This document shows positions 43,527 through 52,741 of a stretch of 64,000 nucleotides of DNA, piece by piece. This stretch comes from Acidocella aminolytica 101 = DSM 11237. GTDB taxonomy: Bacteria > Pseudomonadota > Alphaproteobacteria > Acetobacterales > Acetobacteraceae. Under the pieces are notes generated by a model. The model saw only the letters and a program-made list of their open reading frames with translations. It was not told where the DNA came from and searched no databases. A program made the position numbers and the translations under genes. The stretch spans positions 62,001-126,000 of the forward strand of contig NZ_FQVJ01000006.1 in NCBI RefSeq assembly GCF_900129125.1, given 5' to 3'. Numbering within the stretch: the first letter of the stretch is position 1; each line of letters begins with the position of its first letter.

Positions 43527-44513
43527 TTACTCATACATGACTTCCAGGGGTGGCGGTACGTCTTTTTCCCACTCACCACCCGCGCACAGGAATAGGTCTG
43601 GACGGTAGAGTTGCTCTGTCACGCCCTCCAGCCCAGCAGGAGCCTTGCTCCAACGTTGCATCTGCCGCGCATACCATTGCGCCTGCGTGACGGAGGGGTA
43701 AGGGGCGGTGAAACTGGGGCCACCTTTTTCGCTATCCAGCGCCTCGGCCAACAGGTCCGCCGGAAGATCGAGATATTCCGGCCGCTCCAGCAACGCCGCC
43801 AGTTTGGCGCGCGATTCGGGGGCGGCACATTCACGCTGGGTGCGCAGCAAAACCTGCAGCATAAGGTGCAGGCGCTCTGGCGCCGTGGCCACGAAATCCG
43901 CCTGCAGCGTCAGGCACTTTTCAGGATGTCCCGGCCAGATATCCCGGCTGCGGCAAGCGGTGAAGCCCATGCCCGCCTTGTTTGCCACCAAACCCCAGGG
44001 TGCGCCGACACAAAACCCGTCAATTGCGCCCGCAGCCAGGCTGCCGACCATTTCAGCGGGCGGCAGCACCGTGATCTCCACATCCTGGTCCGGCTGGACG
44101 CCCTGGGTGGTAAGCCAGTGGCGCAGCAGCAAATCATGCGAAGAGAAGCCGTGAACCACCGCCAGGCGTAAACGCTTGCGCGCCACCAACCCGGCCATGC
44201 CATGTTGGTTAAAAATCTCCTGGCAGGCAACAGAAAGCGTGACGCTGTTGCCCTCAGCGGAGAGGCTCATTGGCACCGCTAGCGCCACTTTCCGCCCGCG
44301 CAGCCCGGCCGCGCAGGCCATAGCTAGAGGCGGCAATACCACCGCCCCGTCCAACATATTATAGACCAACTTGTCGGCTATATTCGCCCAAGAGGGCTCG
44401 ATGGAAAGCGCCACCTCCAGTCCTGCCTCAGCAAATAGCCCTTCATGCTTGGCTAGGATCACGGGCGCGGCGTCGCATAGCCGCAACAGCCCCAGGCGGA
44501 TTGGTTCATTCAT
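43527..44513 (-). CDS. nasS: nitrate/nitrite sensor, NrtA/CmpA-like
   Basis: 328-residue NrtA/CmpA-like solute-binding protein without signal peptide (starts NEPIRLGLLRLCDAAPVIL), as expected for cytoplasmic NasS. Blocks such as PSWANIADKLVYNMLDGA and YAVGAP-like FCVGAPWGLVANKAG are typical. Known NasS binds NasT and releases it when nitrate or nitrite is bound. The gene overlaps nasT by 4 bp. The only alternative is a transport protein, which the lack of an export signal and the NasT partner make unlikely. Confidence 0.87.
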   Translation of the reverse strand: MNEPIRLGLLRLCDAAPVILAKHEGLFAEAGLEVALSIEPSWANIADKLVYNMLDGAVVLPPLAMACAAGLRGRKVALAVPMSLSAEGNSVTLSVACQEIFNQHGMAGLVARKRLRLAVVHGFSSHDLLLRHWLTTQGVQPDQDVEITVLPPAEMVGSLAAGAIDGFCVGAPWGLVANKAGMGFTACRSRDIWPGHPEKCLTLQADFVATAPERLHLMLQVLLRTQRECAAPESRAKLAALLERPEYLDLPADLLAEALDSEKGGPSFTAPYPSVTQAQWYARQMQRWSKAPAGLEGVTEQLYRPDLFLCAGGEWEKDVPPPLEVMYE

Positions 44514-45088
44514 GGTTTCTGCCCCTTACACGTCTGCGCGGCCAAATAATCAGCCGCCACATCGGCCAGACGTTTCTGCTGGTCCATCGCGCGGCGCTGC
44601 AGGAACCGATGGGCGGCGGGCTCGCCCATCCGCTCCTCTTTCATCAACACGCGCTTGGCGGCGTCAATGGTACGACGCTGGGCAGCCTGCCCCTCTACCT
44701 CCTGCAATTTCGCCGCGACCTCCTGGTTACGCTGGAAAAACGCCACCGCCAGTTGCATCACCAGCTTGGCAGCATCCGGCGCCACGTCTTGCCCATGATA
44801 AGAACTGACCCCAGCGCTGATTGCTTGTTGCATAAAGCCAGGGTCGTCATTGTCGAGAAACATCACGACAGGCGGAGCGCCATTTAACGCAGGCAATGAA
44901 TCCAGCATGTCACGGTCCGGGCGAGCCATATCCACCAACACCACGTCGGGCCGCAACCGTTCCACTTCAGCCATTAACGACGCTTCTCCCGCCAAGGGAG
45001 TGATCGAAAAAGCAGCACCCAACTTTATTAATTGTGCAGTTAGAGCCTCGCGACGCACTTCATTAGAATCGGCTAGCAGGATTTTCAT
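44510..45088 (-). CDS. nasT: ANTAR-domain antiterminator response regulator
   Basis: 192 residues: receiver-like domain (KILLADSNEVRREALTAQL, DVVLVDMARPDRDMLDSL) and a C-terminal ANTAR RNA-binding domain (QRRTIDAAKRVLMKEERMGE, AHRFLQRRAMDQQKRLADVA). In known systems NasT binds a two-hexaloop leader RNA and prevents termination ahead of nitrate genes; NasS keeps it inactive without nitrate. The leader expected for this is present 3' of nasS. First gene of the nas region. Confidence 0.9.
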   Translation of the reverse strand: MKILLADSNEVRREALTAQLIKLGAAFSITPLAGEASLMAEVERLRPDVVLVDMARPDRDMLDSLPALNGAPPVVMFLDNDDPGFMQQAISAGVSSYHGQDVAPDAAKLVMQLAVAFFQRNQEVAAKLQEVEGQAAQRRTIDAAKRVLMKEERMGEPAAHRFLQRRAMDQQKRLADVAADYLAAQTCKGQKP

Positions 45089-45243
45089 GGTAATCGGAAG
45101 TCCATGAGCCGATGTTCAGCAACTTTCTTGCCAACGGCGCTGCTCTATGATTTGGCATGAGCGGCATGGCGGCTTAAATTGTAGGGAATGTGAGTAGTGG
45201 CGCAAGCGGTACCGCAAAGCCAGTCTTTTTAAACTTAGAGTAT

Positions 45244-45293
45244 GTCCGCTATCTCACTTTTTAATCCAAAGGCTGCCATTCCGCTCACGGCCC
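45244..45293 (+). repeat. interspersed repeat module 1, divergent copy
   Basis: CCGCTATCTCACTTTTTAAT then CCAAAGGCTGCCATTCCGC and CGGCCC. It is nearest to the copy at 49424-49469, which shares TATCTCA, ATCCA and CTGCCATT. It sits in the 283-bp gap between nasT and the sigma factor gene. Confidence 0.5.
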
Positions 45294-45371
45294 TTCCTAC
45301 ATGCTGGCAAGGCAGCACCCAACGCATCTGTTTTGCCTAGCTTCTATCTCACTTTATCTGGATCTTACCTA

Positions 45372-46250
45372 TCAGAGGCCAAGCACCGCAGCGATCGTAG
45401 CTAGCTTTTCCGGATTTCGAATAATGTAGACCGCTGCGATACGCTGGTCCTCCATATCTAGGACAGTCACCTGGGGCAAGCCGTCCGGCTCCTTCGTTAC
45501 GAACCCGGGCATACCGTTGATGAGGCCGCAATATAACGAGACCGGCGCGCCCACCTTCTTCAACGCAAGCCTTGCAAGCATGCGCGCTGTTTTCTCGGCG
45601 CCATGGATGAGATTAAGAGCTGCCGGGCGGATGCCACCCCCGTCGGTATGCAGAACCACATCTTCGGCCAGCAGATCGCGCAGGGCCACCTCATCGCCGG
45701 TCTGGGTCGCGGTCAGAAAGGCTCTCGCCAACCGCGTGCCATCCGCCTCAGAAACCTCGTGACGGGGCTTTGATTCGCCTAAACGTTGACGGGCACGTAC
45801 CGCCACTTGTCGGCACGCCGCCTCCGACTTGTGGAGAAGGGGCGCAATCTCGTTGAACCCCATGTCAAACAGGTCGTGCAGGATAAAAATGGCCCGCTCC
45901 GGCGGCGAGAGACGTTCAAGGGTAAGAAGAAAGGCAAGTGATACACTCTCGGCTCTCACCCAGACTTCCTCCTGCGGCGCGCCCTGATATTCCAGCACGG
46001 GCTCCGGAAGCCAGGGCCCAACATAGGCTTCCCGTCGTACCTGAGCCGATTTCAAGTGATCGAGGGCTAGCCGCGCCGCCGTCTTCATCAGCCGCGCACG
46101 GGGGAGCGAGATTTCCGCTCGCACCGCCCCTTCCCAGCGCAGGAAAACCTCCTGCGCTATATCCTCGGCCGTGGCGTGCGAGCCAGTCATCCGATAGGCG
46201 AGACCAACCAAAGCCGCCCGATACGGAAGAAAGCTCGCCGCCGCATCCAT
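45372..46250 (-). CDS. ECF41/SigJ-like sigma factor with SnoaL-like C-terminus
   Basis: 292 residues. Sigma region 2 (LPYRAALVGLAYRMTGSHAT, AEDIAQEVFLRWEGAV) and region 4 (LSPPERAIFILHDLFDMGF) are followed by a 120-residue SnoaL-like extension with DGGGIRPA and RNPEKL, the two motifs (DGGGxR and NPDKL) typical of ECF41 sigma factors. In that group the extension controls activity in place of an anti-sigma factor. The start lies 3 bp after the stop of the carboxymuconolactone decarboxylase-like gene, which is its usual partner and probable target. Confidence 0.88.
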   Translation of the reverse strand: MDAAASFLPYRAALVGLAYRMTGSHATAEDIAQEVFLRWEGAVRAEISLPRARLMKTAARLALDHLKSAQVRREAYVGPWLPEPVLEYQGAPQEEVWVRAESVSLAFLLTLERLSPPERAIFILHDLFDMGFNEIAPLLHKSEAACRQVAVRARQRLGESKPRHEVSEADGTRLARAFLTATQTGDEVALRDLLAEDVVLHTDGGGIRPAALNLIHGAEKTARMLARLALKKVGAPVSLYCGLINGMPGFVTKEPDGLPQVTVLDMEDQRIAAVYIIRNPEKLATIAAVLGL

Positions 46251-46253
46251 CTG

Positions 46254-46697
46254 CTATTTGCCCACGGGAACCGAGCGGAAGCCGATGGCCAGCCGGTTCC
46301 AAGCATTGATGGTCGCGACGAGCAAAGACAGCTTCACGATCTCCCCCTCGGAGAATTCAGCCTTCAACGCGTCCCAGTCCTCATCCGGGGCATGGGTTTC
46401 GGAAATGAGCGTCAACGCCTCAGTCCAGGCCAGGGCCGCCCGTTCACGCGAGCTATAAAACGGCGCCTCGCGCCAGGCGTCGAGCAGAAGCAGGCGGGTC
46501 GCCGTCTCGCCGCCCTTCATGGCGTCCGTTGTGTGCATGTCAATGCAAAAGGCGCAGCCATTGATTTGGGAAGCGCGGGTCTTAACCAACTCGATCAAGC
46601 TCTTCTCCAGGCCAGAGGTCGCCACGGCCTTCTCAAGAGCCAGCATTGCTTTCATGACGTCAGGTGCTGCTGCATAGTAATCGATGCGGGATTCCAT
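46254..46697 (-). CDS. carboxymuconolactone decarboxylase/AhpD-like protein
   Basis: 147 residues. The CMD core with the CxxC pair is in INGCAFCIDMHTTDA (Cys-Ala-Phe-Cys, then His), the redox site of AhpD-like proteins. The start ESRIDYYAAAPDVMKAMLAL is typical of the ECF41-associated subgroup. It probably acts as a thiol-disulfide or peroxidase-related enzyme in the cytoplasm. GGAG precedes the ATG. Promoter gene of a two-gene operon with the sigma factor. Confidence 0.88.
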   Translation of the reverse strand: MESRIDYYAAAPDVMKAMLALEKAVATSGLEKSLIELVKTRASQINGCAFCIDMHTTDAMKGGETATRLLLLDAWREAPFYSSRERAALAWTEALTLISETHAPDEDWDALKAEFSEGEIVKLSLLVATINAWNRLAIGFRSVPVGK

Positions 46698-46860
46698 AGT
46701 ATCGCTCCTATTTGCGGTTGCGCAGATAAGACGAGGTAGCCCCGAAAAATGTGACAGGACTTTTATTATTTAACGTCGAATCCCAGTAGCAGTCATTCGT
46801 TGGCGTTGGCCAGCAACGACTGCTGCGGGACAAAGCCGATCTCGGACTATACTGACTTGC

Positions 46861-46884
46861 AATGTACAACGATCGTTTTACATT
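46861..46884. promoter_or_regulatory. TetR-type palindromic operator over promoter
   Basis: A 24-bp near-perfect inverted repeat: left half AATGTACAACGA, right half TCGTTTTACATT, with a single mismatched pair. It covers a possible promoter (TTGCAA 46857-46862, 16-bp spacer, TACATT 46879-46884) and lies 30 bp before the TetR gene. Autorepression and control of the following MFS gene are the natural reading. Confidence 0.7.
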
Positions 46885-46914
46885 GGTACCCATGGACACC
46901 GAACGAGGCTTACC

Positions 46915-47439
46915 ATGGACATGACCACCAAGCTCATCGTCGCCGCCGAGCGGCTCTTTGACCGTCACGGCTACATGGCCACCGGCATGGATCGGCTGAC
47001 CGAGGCGGCTGGGATGTCGAGCCGGACGCTTTACAAGCACGCCGGCAACAAGGCGCAACTCATGGCGCGGGTGTTGATGGAGCGGAACCGCCGTTTCATG
47101 GCCCGGTTCGAGGTGCAGACCGTCGACGCGCTGTTTGCAGCTCTCGAGGACTGGGTCCGTGTCGAGGGAACACGGGGATGCCTGTTCCTACGCTCACGCG
47201 CCGAGACCGGCGGCGACACGCCCGAGATCGCCGAGGCGGTCGCGGCGCACAAGGCGGCTTTTCACCGACGGATCGAGCAGGTCGTCGAAGCGAACCTCGG
47301 GCACGAGGACCCGATACTGGCCGAGCAGGTACTGGTTCTCCTTGAGGGGGCAACCCACGCGGCGGTCTACAGGGGCGCAGACGCCGTATCCGCCGCGCGG
47401 GCGGCGGCGAGCATCCTGATCGCGAAGGCACGCACATGA
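46915..47439 (+). CDS. TetR-family repressor of the adjacent MFS pump
   Basis: 174 residues. HTH: KLIVAAERLFDRHGYMATGM then LTEAAGMSSRTLYKHAGNKA. The short C-terminal domain has GCLFLRSRAETGGDTPEIAE, seen in small TetR proteins of the AcrR/YjdC-like type. It is preceded by the palindrome at 46861-46884 and overlaps the MFS gene by 4 bp (ATGA). GC-rich compared with the nearby accessory genes. The inducer is unknown and presumably a pump substrate. Confidence 0.88.
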   Translation: MDMTTKLIVAAERLFDRHGYMATGMDRLTEAAGMSSRTLYKHAGNKAQLMARVLMERNRRFMARFEVQTVDALFAALEDWVRVEGTRGCLFLRSRAETGGDTPEIAEAVAAHKAAFHRRIEQVVEANLGHEDPILAEQVLVLLEGATHAAVYRGADAVSAARAAASILIAKART

Positions 47440-48572
47440 GCCCCACCCTTCGCATCAGCGCGACAGGCTTCGGCTTGATCGCGGTCTGTTACGGCTTTGC
47501 CCGCTTCGCCTTTGGACTGTTCCTGCCGCAGATCGACGGCGATCTGAGCCTCGGCCCCTCGCTCAGCGGTATCATCTCCGGCGGCTCCTTCGCCGGCTAC
47601 TGCGTCGCCATCCTTGCCTCGGTCATCCTGACCGAACGTGTCGGCGCCCGTGCCGTCGCCGTTGGGGCGGCCATAGTCGCGGCAATCGGCATGGCCGGGA
47701 TCGCGCTCGCGCCGTCACCGCTGATCCTTACCGGTGCCGTGGTGGTGGCTGGGTCGAGCACGGGTCTTGCCTCCCCGCCCATGGCCACTGCCGTGGCGGC
47801 CGTGGTGCGCAAGAGCCGTCAGGATCTCGTGAACACCGTTATCAATGCCGGGACGAGCGCGGGTGTGGCCCTGACGGGGCCGATCGCCCTGGCCATTGCC
47901 GGACAGTGGCGGCTGGCTTTCGGCGCATTCGCCGCCGTCGCGGTGGTGCTCGCGATTGCGGCTGCAGTCTCCCTTCCTGCTTCCGCTGGTGGCAAGGGCG
48001 CTGGCGGTGTGCCTCCGATGAATGGCTCGATCTTGCGTCTGGTCTCCGCGTCATTCTTGATGGGAGCGGCGAGCACCGCCCTGTGGTCCTTCGGAGGTCA
48101 GCTCGTCTCGCAACAACTGGACTGGGGGCCGACCGGGACCGGCATCCTTTGGACCTGCATCGGCGCTGGCGGTATTGCCGGAGCCTGGGCCGGCACCCTT
48201 GTCAATCGGTTCGGTCTCGCCCCTGTTCACTGGACTTTTCTGGGATTGATGGCAGTGGGCATACTCGCGGTCGGATCAGGTATTGCCACTCCCGCACTCG
48301 CATTGATCGGAGGCGCTCTCTTTGGCGCGGCGTACATGATGTTGACGGGGGTCTACCTCGTTTGGGGAACGCACGCCCTGCCAGACCGTCCCGCGACTGG
48401 GCTCATGATCGGGTTCCTGACCATCGCCGTTGGCCAGACCGCCGGAGCGCCGCTCTTCGGGTTTCTGATGGCGGGACCGGGCGCAGGACCAGCCGTGATC
48501 TGCTTTGCCGTCGTAGCTCTCCTCGCCGGGGCCTTCAAAGCAAGAGGCGCAATCGACGGTATGCCCGCGTAG
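47436..48572 (+). CDS. MFS transporter (YbfB/AraJ-like efflux)
   Basis: 378 residues with about 11-12 membrane segments, start LRISATGFGLIAVCYGFARF. MFS features include the loop LTERVGARAVAVGAAIVAA between segments 2 and 3 and repeated Gly-rich segments (GGSFAGYCVAILASVIL, SSTGLASPPMATAVAAVV). The YbfB-like subgroup often has the start phrase YGFARFAFGLFLP, which is seen here. Likely an efflux pump whose expression is controlled by the preceding TetR protein. Confidence 0.88.
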   Translation: MSPTLRISATGFGLIAVCYGFARFAFGLFLPQIDGDLSLGPSLSGIISGGSFAGYCVAILASVILTERVGARAVAVGAAIVAAIGMAGIALAPSPLILTGAVVVAGSSTGLASPPMATAVAAVVRKSRQDLVNTVINAGTSAGVALTGPIALAIAGQWRLAFGAFAAVAVVLAIAAAVSLPASAGGKGAGGVPPMNGSILRLVSASFLMGAASTALWSFGGQLVSQQLDWGPTGTGILWTCIGAGGIAGAWAGTLVNRFGLAPVHWTFLGLMAVGILAVGSGIATPALALIGGALFGAAYMMLTGVYLVWGTHALPDRPATGLMIGFLTIAVGQTAGAPLFGFLMAGPGAGPAVICFAVVALLAGAFKARGAIDGMPA

Positions 48573-48735
48573 CTTAGTTGGGGGGATTTCTGCAGGGCAG
48601 CTTGCGGTCAAAATATGCGGATATCGGATATCACCCTTCTGGCGAGGTTGAAACAGACGCTGGCTGTTGGCGGCTTCCTTTGCTCCGGGATTTTCCGGGT
48701 CTTTGCTCCGGCTTACTGGGACAAGTGACACCGCC

Positions 48736-49275
48736 ATGGGCTACAAACACGACATGACAAACTGTTCGATCACCCTCGCCATTGCCGATGCAGCCGACTA
48801 CCCGGCTTTCAAGAGGGAACTGCAGGAAGCCTTTGCAATTGCCGTCATCGCCGAAAATGGCGCTTTGCCGGATGGGCCGATCCCCTCCGATCAGGAACTC
48901 GATACGGCAATCGCCGCGCCTGATTCGGTGGTTTTGCGGATCCTCCGTGAGAACAAGCCGGTGGGCGGCGCCATCGTTACTATTAACGATACGACGCACC
49001 GAAACGCGCTTGATCTCTTTTTCATTAAGTCTGGTGAAATTGGACGCGGGCTAGGGTACCAAGCCTGGATCGCGATCGAGCAGAGATATCCGCAGACCCT
49101 GACCTGGGAGACACATACCCCCTATTTCGAGAAACGGAACATCCATTTCTACGTCAACAAATGTGGCTTCAAGATTGTCGAGTTTTTTAATACCCATCAT
49201 CCTGACAAGCACAGACCAAGCCCCGACGAAGTTCCCGGCCTGGACGAAGGCTTCCGATTCGAAAAGGTCATGTAA
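48736..49275 (+). CDS. GNAT-family acetyltransferase-like protein
   Basis: About 179 residues. GNAT-like layout: DAADYPAFKRELQEAFAIAV at the start, beta-strands VLRILRENKPVGGAIVTIN and LDLFFIKSGEIGRGLGYQAW. The acetyl-CoA loop GRGLGYQAW is the usual (R/Q)-x-x-G-x-G/A element, and EKRNIHFYVNKCGFKIVEFF is the typical C-terminal 'N-x-x-Y/F-x-x-x-G-F' end. The start is uncertain (48736 or 48754). Substrate unknown. Confidence 0.72.
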   Translation: MGYKHDMTNCSITLAIADAADYPAFKRELQEAFAIAVIAENGALPDGPIPSDQELDTAIAAPDSVVLRILRENKPVGGAIVTINDTTHRNALDLFFIKSGEIGRGLGYQAWIAIEQRYPQTLTWETHTPYFEKRNIHFYVNKCGFKIVEFFNTHHPDKHRPSPDEVPGLDEGFRFEKVM

Positions 49276-49423
49276 GCCTTCAAGATTCTGAACTGGTCAC
49301 GCTGAAACCTCGACGGTGCCAGGTTGGCTGGCGGTGAGAGATCGAAGGACCGGTCCTGGATGGCACGTTGCCGCCTTGCTATGGTTCGGTAGGGTCGTGA
49401 ACTGCCGGCGCGACCGGTAGCCG

Positions 49424-49469
49424 CCAATGGCCGTTTATCTCATTTGCTGATCCAGACCTGCCATTTCGC
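49424..49469 (+). repeat. interspersed repeat module 1, divergent copy
   Basis: CCAATGGCCGTTTATCTCAT then TTGCTGATCCAGACCTGCC and ATTTCGC. It lies in the 372-bp gap 49276-49647, which has no recognisable gene. Nearest match is at 45244-45293. Confidence 0.5.
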
Positions 49470-49647
49470 ATTCGGTCCCGCTCCCCGTCCTATGCCTGAG
49501 ATCCACGCGATGGATACAGAGCGGTTTGGTTGGGAGGAAAGCGGCATGGCAGCTTCCGAATCCAGCTCTGCAAAAGCTGCCATCACCTGCGGGGACTTTG
49601 GGAAACGCGGATCGTGGTTTATTTTTATGGGCGAAGGCAATTCGTTG

Positions 49648-50100
49648 TTACGCGGGTTTGGTGTAAATATCTGAACGAAGCACTTCCATAAATCGCCACG
49701 GATTGCCGATTTCAGTAAATCCGAATTGGGCGTAGAGGGCATGGGCATCTGACGTCAGAAGCAGCAACCTGCGGAGACCTTTCAAGTCCGCATGTTCCAT
49801 TACTTCACGCATCAACCATTTAGACAAACCTTTTCCGCGATGGCCCTCTAAAACGAACACGTCTGCCACGAGGGCAAAAGTAGCCTTATCGGTTACAATC
49901 CGTGCAAAGCCTACCTGGGAACCTTCCGAATAAATGCCAAAGCAGAGCGAGTTTTTTATCGCTTTCTCTACGATGTCTCGGGGAATTCCAGGGGACCAAT
50001 AGGATTCTTCATTCAAAAATCGATATACGACCTCGACATCAATTTTAGCTGCATCGGACGAAATCTCATAACCAGGCACGCTCATGAAGTCGCATCTCAT
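49648..50100 (-). CDS. GNAT family N-acetyltransferase
   Basis: 150 residues. Full GNAT core: ESYWSPGIPRDIVEKAIKNS, SQVGFARIVTDKATFALVAD, the acetyl-CoA signature GHRGKGLSKWLMREVMEHA, and the end ALYAQFGFTEIGNPWRFME. It resembles the YjgM/ElaA-neighbour type of small-molecule acetyltransferases. ATG 50100 or 50085 may be the start. Cytoplasmic; acceptor unknown. Confidence 0.85.
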   Translation of the reverse strand: MRCDFMSVPGYEISSDAAKIDVEVVYRFLNEESYWSPGIPRDIVEKAIKNSLCFGIYSEGSQVGFARIVTDKATFALVADVFVLEGHRGKGLSKWLMREVMEHADLKGLRRLLLLTSDAHALYAQFGFTEIGNPWRFMEVLRSDIYTKPA

Positions 50101-50690
50101 AATTCAAGGTTGATAGAGCCCCTCCAGTGTTGCCGATCGAACTGGCCAAGGCAATGTCGGCTGTAGAGTATTGTTATCATTGGCGGCAACGTCAAAATTT
50201 GGTAGTCATCTGCCAAAGCGTCCTTGGGTCACCAATGGCAGCTAATGCTATTCTCCGCTCCGAAGCGGTCGGACCGCTTAGGCCCGTTTCTACTGTTGGA
50301 TCATATAACGCCGAATAACGACAAAAGCAGATTTCCGCCCAGCAACTTACCGCCGACGAAAGTTGCGGCATCAAGGAAAAAGTACACTGAAAAACAGCAA
50401 AAAAGTGCACAAGATGCATGACGAACGAAACGTAAGCATCCGACCAGTATCGCGGGATAATTGAGATATTTTTGGTGAGTTTTCAGGTCGGCTGCATGTG
50501 CTGCCTGACTTTTCTAGCCTCACTAGTATCACCATGTACCTCATCGCGGATGATGCGTGTCTTTACCTCACTCAGATACTGCATAAGCGCTTTATTCAAC
50601 TCCTGAAATTCCAGCCACGGCACTTGCGAAAGCCGGCCGCCCCCCCTTATGGGGCAATACCAACGTGGTTTTGCTCCTCCATTGATAAGG
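50101..50690. other. gene-free stretch with repeat and a coding-like tail
   Basis: 590 bp. It holds a module-1 repeat at 50232-50285. On the minus strand, about 50483-50640 reads WLEFQELNKALMQYLSEVKT, then IIRDEVHGDTSEARKVRQHM and a stop, which looks like a real protein end, but no matching upstream part or start was found. Possible gene remnant. Confidence 0.35.
50232..50285 (+). repeat. interspersed repeat module 1, copy
   Basis: CCAATGGCAGCTAATGCTAT then TCTCCGCTCCGAAGCGGTC and CTTAGGCCC. It matches the GGCAGCTTACCCTATTTTCC part of the copy at 34351-34410. Confidence 0.5.
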
Positions 50691-51416
50691 TTACTGCATC
50701 CCCAGGAATTGTTGCAACTCAGCCGTGGTGGGAGCGTTGAACACCTGCTCTGGCGGTCCGCTTTCATGAAGACGTCCCTGATGCATGAACACCAACCGAT
50801 GACAGACTTCCCGGGCGAAGCGCATTTCATGCGTCACCATCACCAGTGTCATCCCCTGGCGGGCCAAGTCTCGTACCACAGCCAACACCTCGTTCACCAA
50901 CTCGGGGTCGAGGGCTGAGGTGATCTCGTCGCACAATAATGCGAGAGGCTGCATGGCGAGCGCGCGGGCAATAGCCACGCGCTGCTGTTGTCCACCAGAG
51001 AGCTGGCCTGGATAAGCATCGAATTTCTGCTCCAGCCCCACACGGTCCAACATCTCGCGGGCCAGCGCCTCTGCTTCACCTTGGCGAGTCTTCTTCACCA
51101 CCGTTGGCGCCAGCATCACATTGCGCCCTACGGTCAAGTGCGGGAACAGATTGAATTGCTGGAAGATCATGCCAATCTTTTGGCGCAGCAAGCGCAACTG
51201 GTTGGGGCTGTCCATCACGCTGGTGCCTGCCACCAATATGCTTCCTTCCTGAAAGCTCTCCAACCCGTTGATGCAGCGCAGGAGCGTGGACTTGCCCGAG
51301 CCGCTCTTGCCAATGAGTGCGATCACCTCGCCCGGCTCGATATCCAGTGAGATGCCTTTCAGCACCTCGTTCTGGCCATAACTTTTATGAAGATTAGTGA
51401 GCGAGATGAGCGGCAT
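50691..51416 (-). CDS. polar amino acid ABC transporter ATP-binding protein
   Basis: 241 residues, GlnQ/HisP type. Walker [10 protein letters not shown], signature [15 protein letters not shown], Walker [15 protein letters not shown] (the usual D/E pair) and the switch His in MVTHEM. It energises the importer formed by the next three genes. ATG 51416 with GGAGG upstream was chosen; the open frame reaches 51557 but that part is inside the permease gene. Last gene of the operon. Confidence 0.92.
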   Translation of the reverse strand: MPLISLTNLHKSYGQNEVLKGISLDIEPGEVIALIGKSGSGKSTLLRCINGLESFQEGSILVAGTSVMDSPNQLRLLRQKIGMIFQQFNLFPHLTVGRNVMLAPTVVKKTRQGEAEALAREMLDRVGLEQKFDAYPGQLSGGQQQRVAIARALAMQPLALLCDEITSALDPELVNEVLAVVRDLARQGMTLVMVTHEMRFAREVCHRLVFMHQGRLHESGPPEQVFNAPTTAELQQFLGMQ

Positions 51417-52053
51417 TGAGCCTCCGTTCGAGCCAGCGGCTACCCATAGCAATAGGAAAGCAGAGGGCAAAATAAATAAGCGCCACAAGCCCGTAGACGG
51501 TAAAAGGCTCGAACGTGGCATTGGTGATGGCGGTGCCCGCCTTGGAAAGCTCGACAAAGCCGATGATCGAGGTGAGCGCCGTACCTTTGATTACCTGAAC
51601 CATGAACCCCACCGTAGGGGCGGTAGCGATACGCAGAGCCTGCGGCAGAATAATGTAGCGCATCAGCTCGACGTAGGAGAGGCCGAGGCTCGCCCCTGCC
51701 TCCCACTGGCCGGGCGGCAAGGCTTCCGCACAGCCGCGCCAGATGTCCGCCAGGAAGGCGGAGGTCCAGAGCGTCAACGCCATCCAGGCTGCCACCCAGG
51801 CCGGCACATTGAAGCCGAACAAGGCCGGGGTGAAGAAAGCCAGGAACAGTTGCATCAGCAGCGGCGTGCTCTGGAACAGCTCGATATAGCCGCGCGCGAG
51901 ATGAGCGATATACACCCGGTGCTGCACGCACAGGAACAGAACGATCAGCCCTACCACGAACCCGCCAAGGAAGGCGCCGAGCGAGAGCAGTAGCGTCCAG
52001 CGCGTGGCGAGAATCAGGTCGCGCAGAATATCCCACGTGGAAAATCCCATCAT
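51394..52053 (-). CDS. polar amino acid ABC transporter permease (second)
   Basis: 219-residue inner-membrane permease of the HisMQ family. Start MMGFSTWDILRDLILATRWT, the typical GYIELFQSTPLLMQLFLAFF and the EAA loop EAGASLGLSYVELMRYIILP. It has four to five membrane segments. It overlaps the first permease stop (ATGA at 52050-52053). The open frame extends to 52230 but only this start gives a family-like protein. Confidence 0.9.
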   Translation of the reverse strand: MMGFSTWDILRDLILATRWTLLLSLGAFLGGFVVGLIVLFLCVQHRVYIAHLARGYIELFQSTPLLMQLFLAFFTPALFGFNVPAWVAAWMALTLWTSAFLADIWRGCAEALPPGQWEAGASLGLSYVELMRYIILPQALRIATAPTVGFMVQVIKGTALTSIIGFVELSKAGTAITNATFEPFTVYGLVALIYFALCFPIAMGSRWLERRLNAAHLAH

Positions 52054-52721
52054 CGGGCCTTGCCTCCGGGAAAGATCCGCTTGCCGCCCAGGCGCAATAT
52101 TTGCCGCAGCAGCAGCGCCAGGATCAGGTAAAGCGCCGTGACCACAAAGTAAGCCTCGAACGCCCGGAAGCTGCGGGACTGGATGAACGAAGCGGCATAG
52201 GTAAGTTCCTGCACGCTGATCTGCGAGCACACGGCCGAGCCCAGCATCACGATCACCACCTGGCCAGACAAAGCCGGCCAGATGCGCGAAAGGGCTGGCA
52301 CCAGCACAATATGCCGGAAAATCTGCGGGCCAGAGAGGCCAAGGCTCGCCCCCGCCTCACGCTGCCCGCGCGGCGTGGCGGTAATGCCTGCGCGCACAAT
52401 CTCGGTGCCATAGGCACCGAGATTAATCACCATCGCCAAAATCGAGGCGTCGATGGCGTTCAGATGCACGCCTACCGATGGCAAGCCGAAGAAGATGAAG
52501 AAAAGCTGGATAATGAACGGCGTATTGCGGATCAGCTCGACATAGGTGCCAACCGGCACTCGCAGCCAGAGCGGCCCGCCGGACCGCGCCCAAGCACAGA
52601 GAATGGAAACGATAATTCCCAGTACTGTGCCAAACAGGGTCAACTCCACGGTGATGAGCACACCGTGGAGAATGACCGGAATATATGGGATCAGTGCGCC
52701 GAATTCGAAATGATAGACCAT
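52050..52721 (-). CDS. polar amino acid ABC transporter permease (first)
   Basis: 223-residue HisMQ-family permease. Motifs: YVELIRNTPFIIQLFFIFFG and EAA loop EAGASLGLSGPQIFRHIVLV. It forms a heterodimer with the following permease. It lies 20 bp after the binding-protein gene. The amino acid transported cannot be told from the sequence. Confidence 0.9.
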   Translation of the reverse strand: MVYHFEFGALIPYIPVILHGVLITVELTLFGTVLGIIVSILCAWARSGGPLWLRVPVGTYVELIRNTPFIIQLFFIFFGLPSVGVHLNAIDASILAMVINLGAYGTEIVRAGITATPRGQREAGASLGLSGPQIFRHIVLVPALSRIWPALSGQVVIVMLGSAVCSQISVQELTYAASFIQSRSFRAFEAYFVVTALYLILALLLRQILRLGGKRIFPGGKAR

Positions 52722-52741
52722 GCGCCTTCAGGTCCGGCTAC

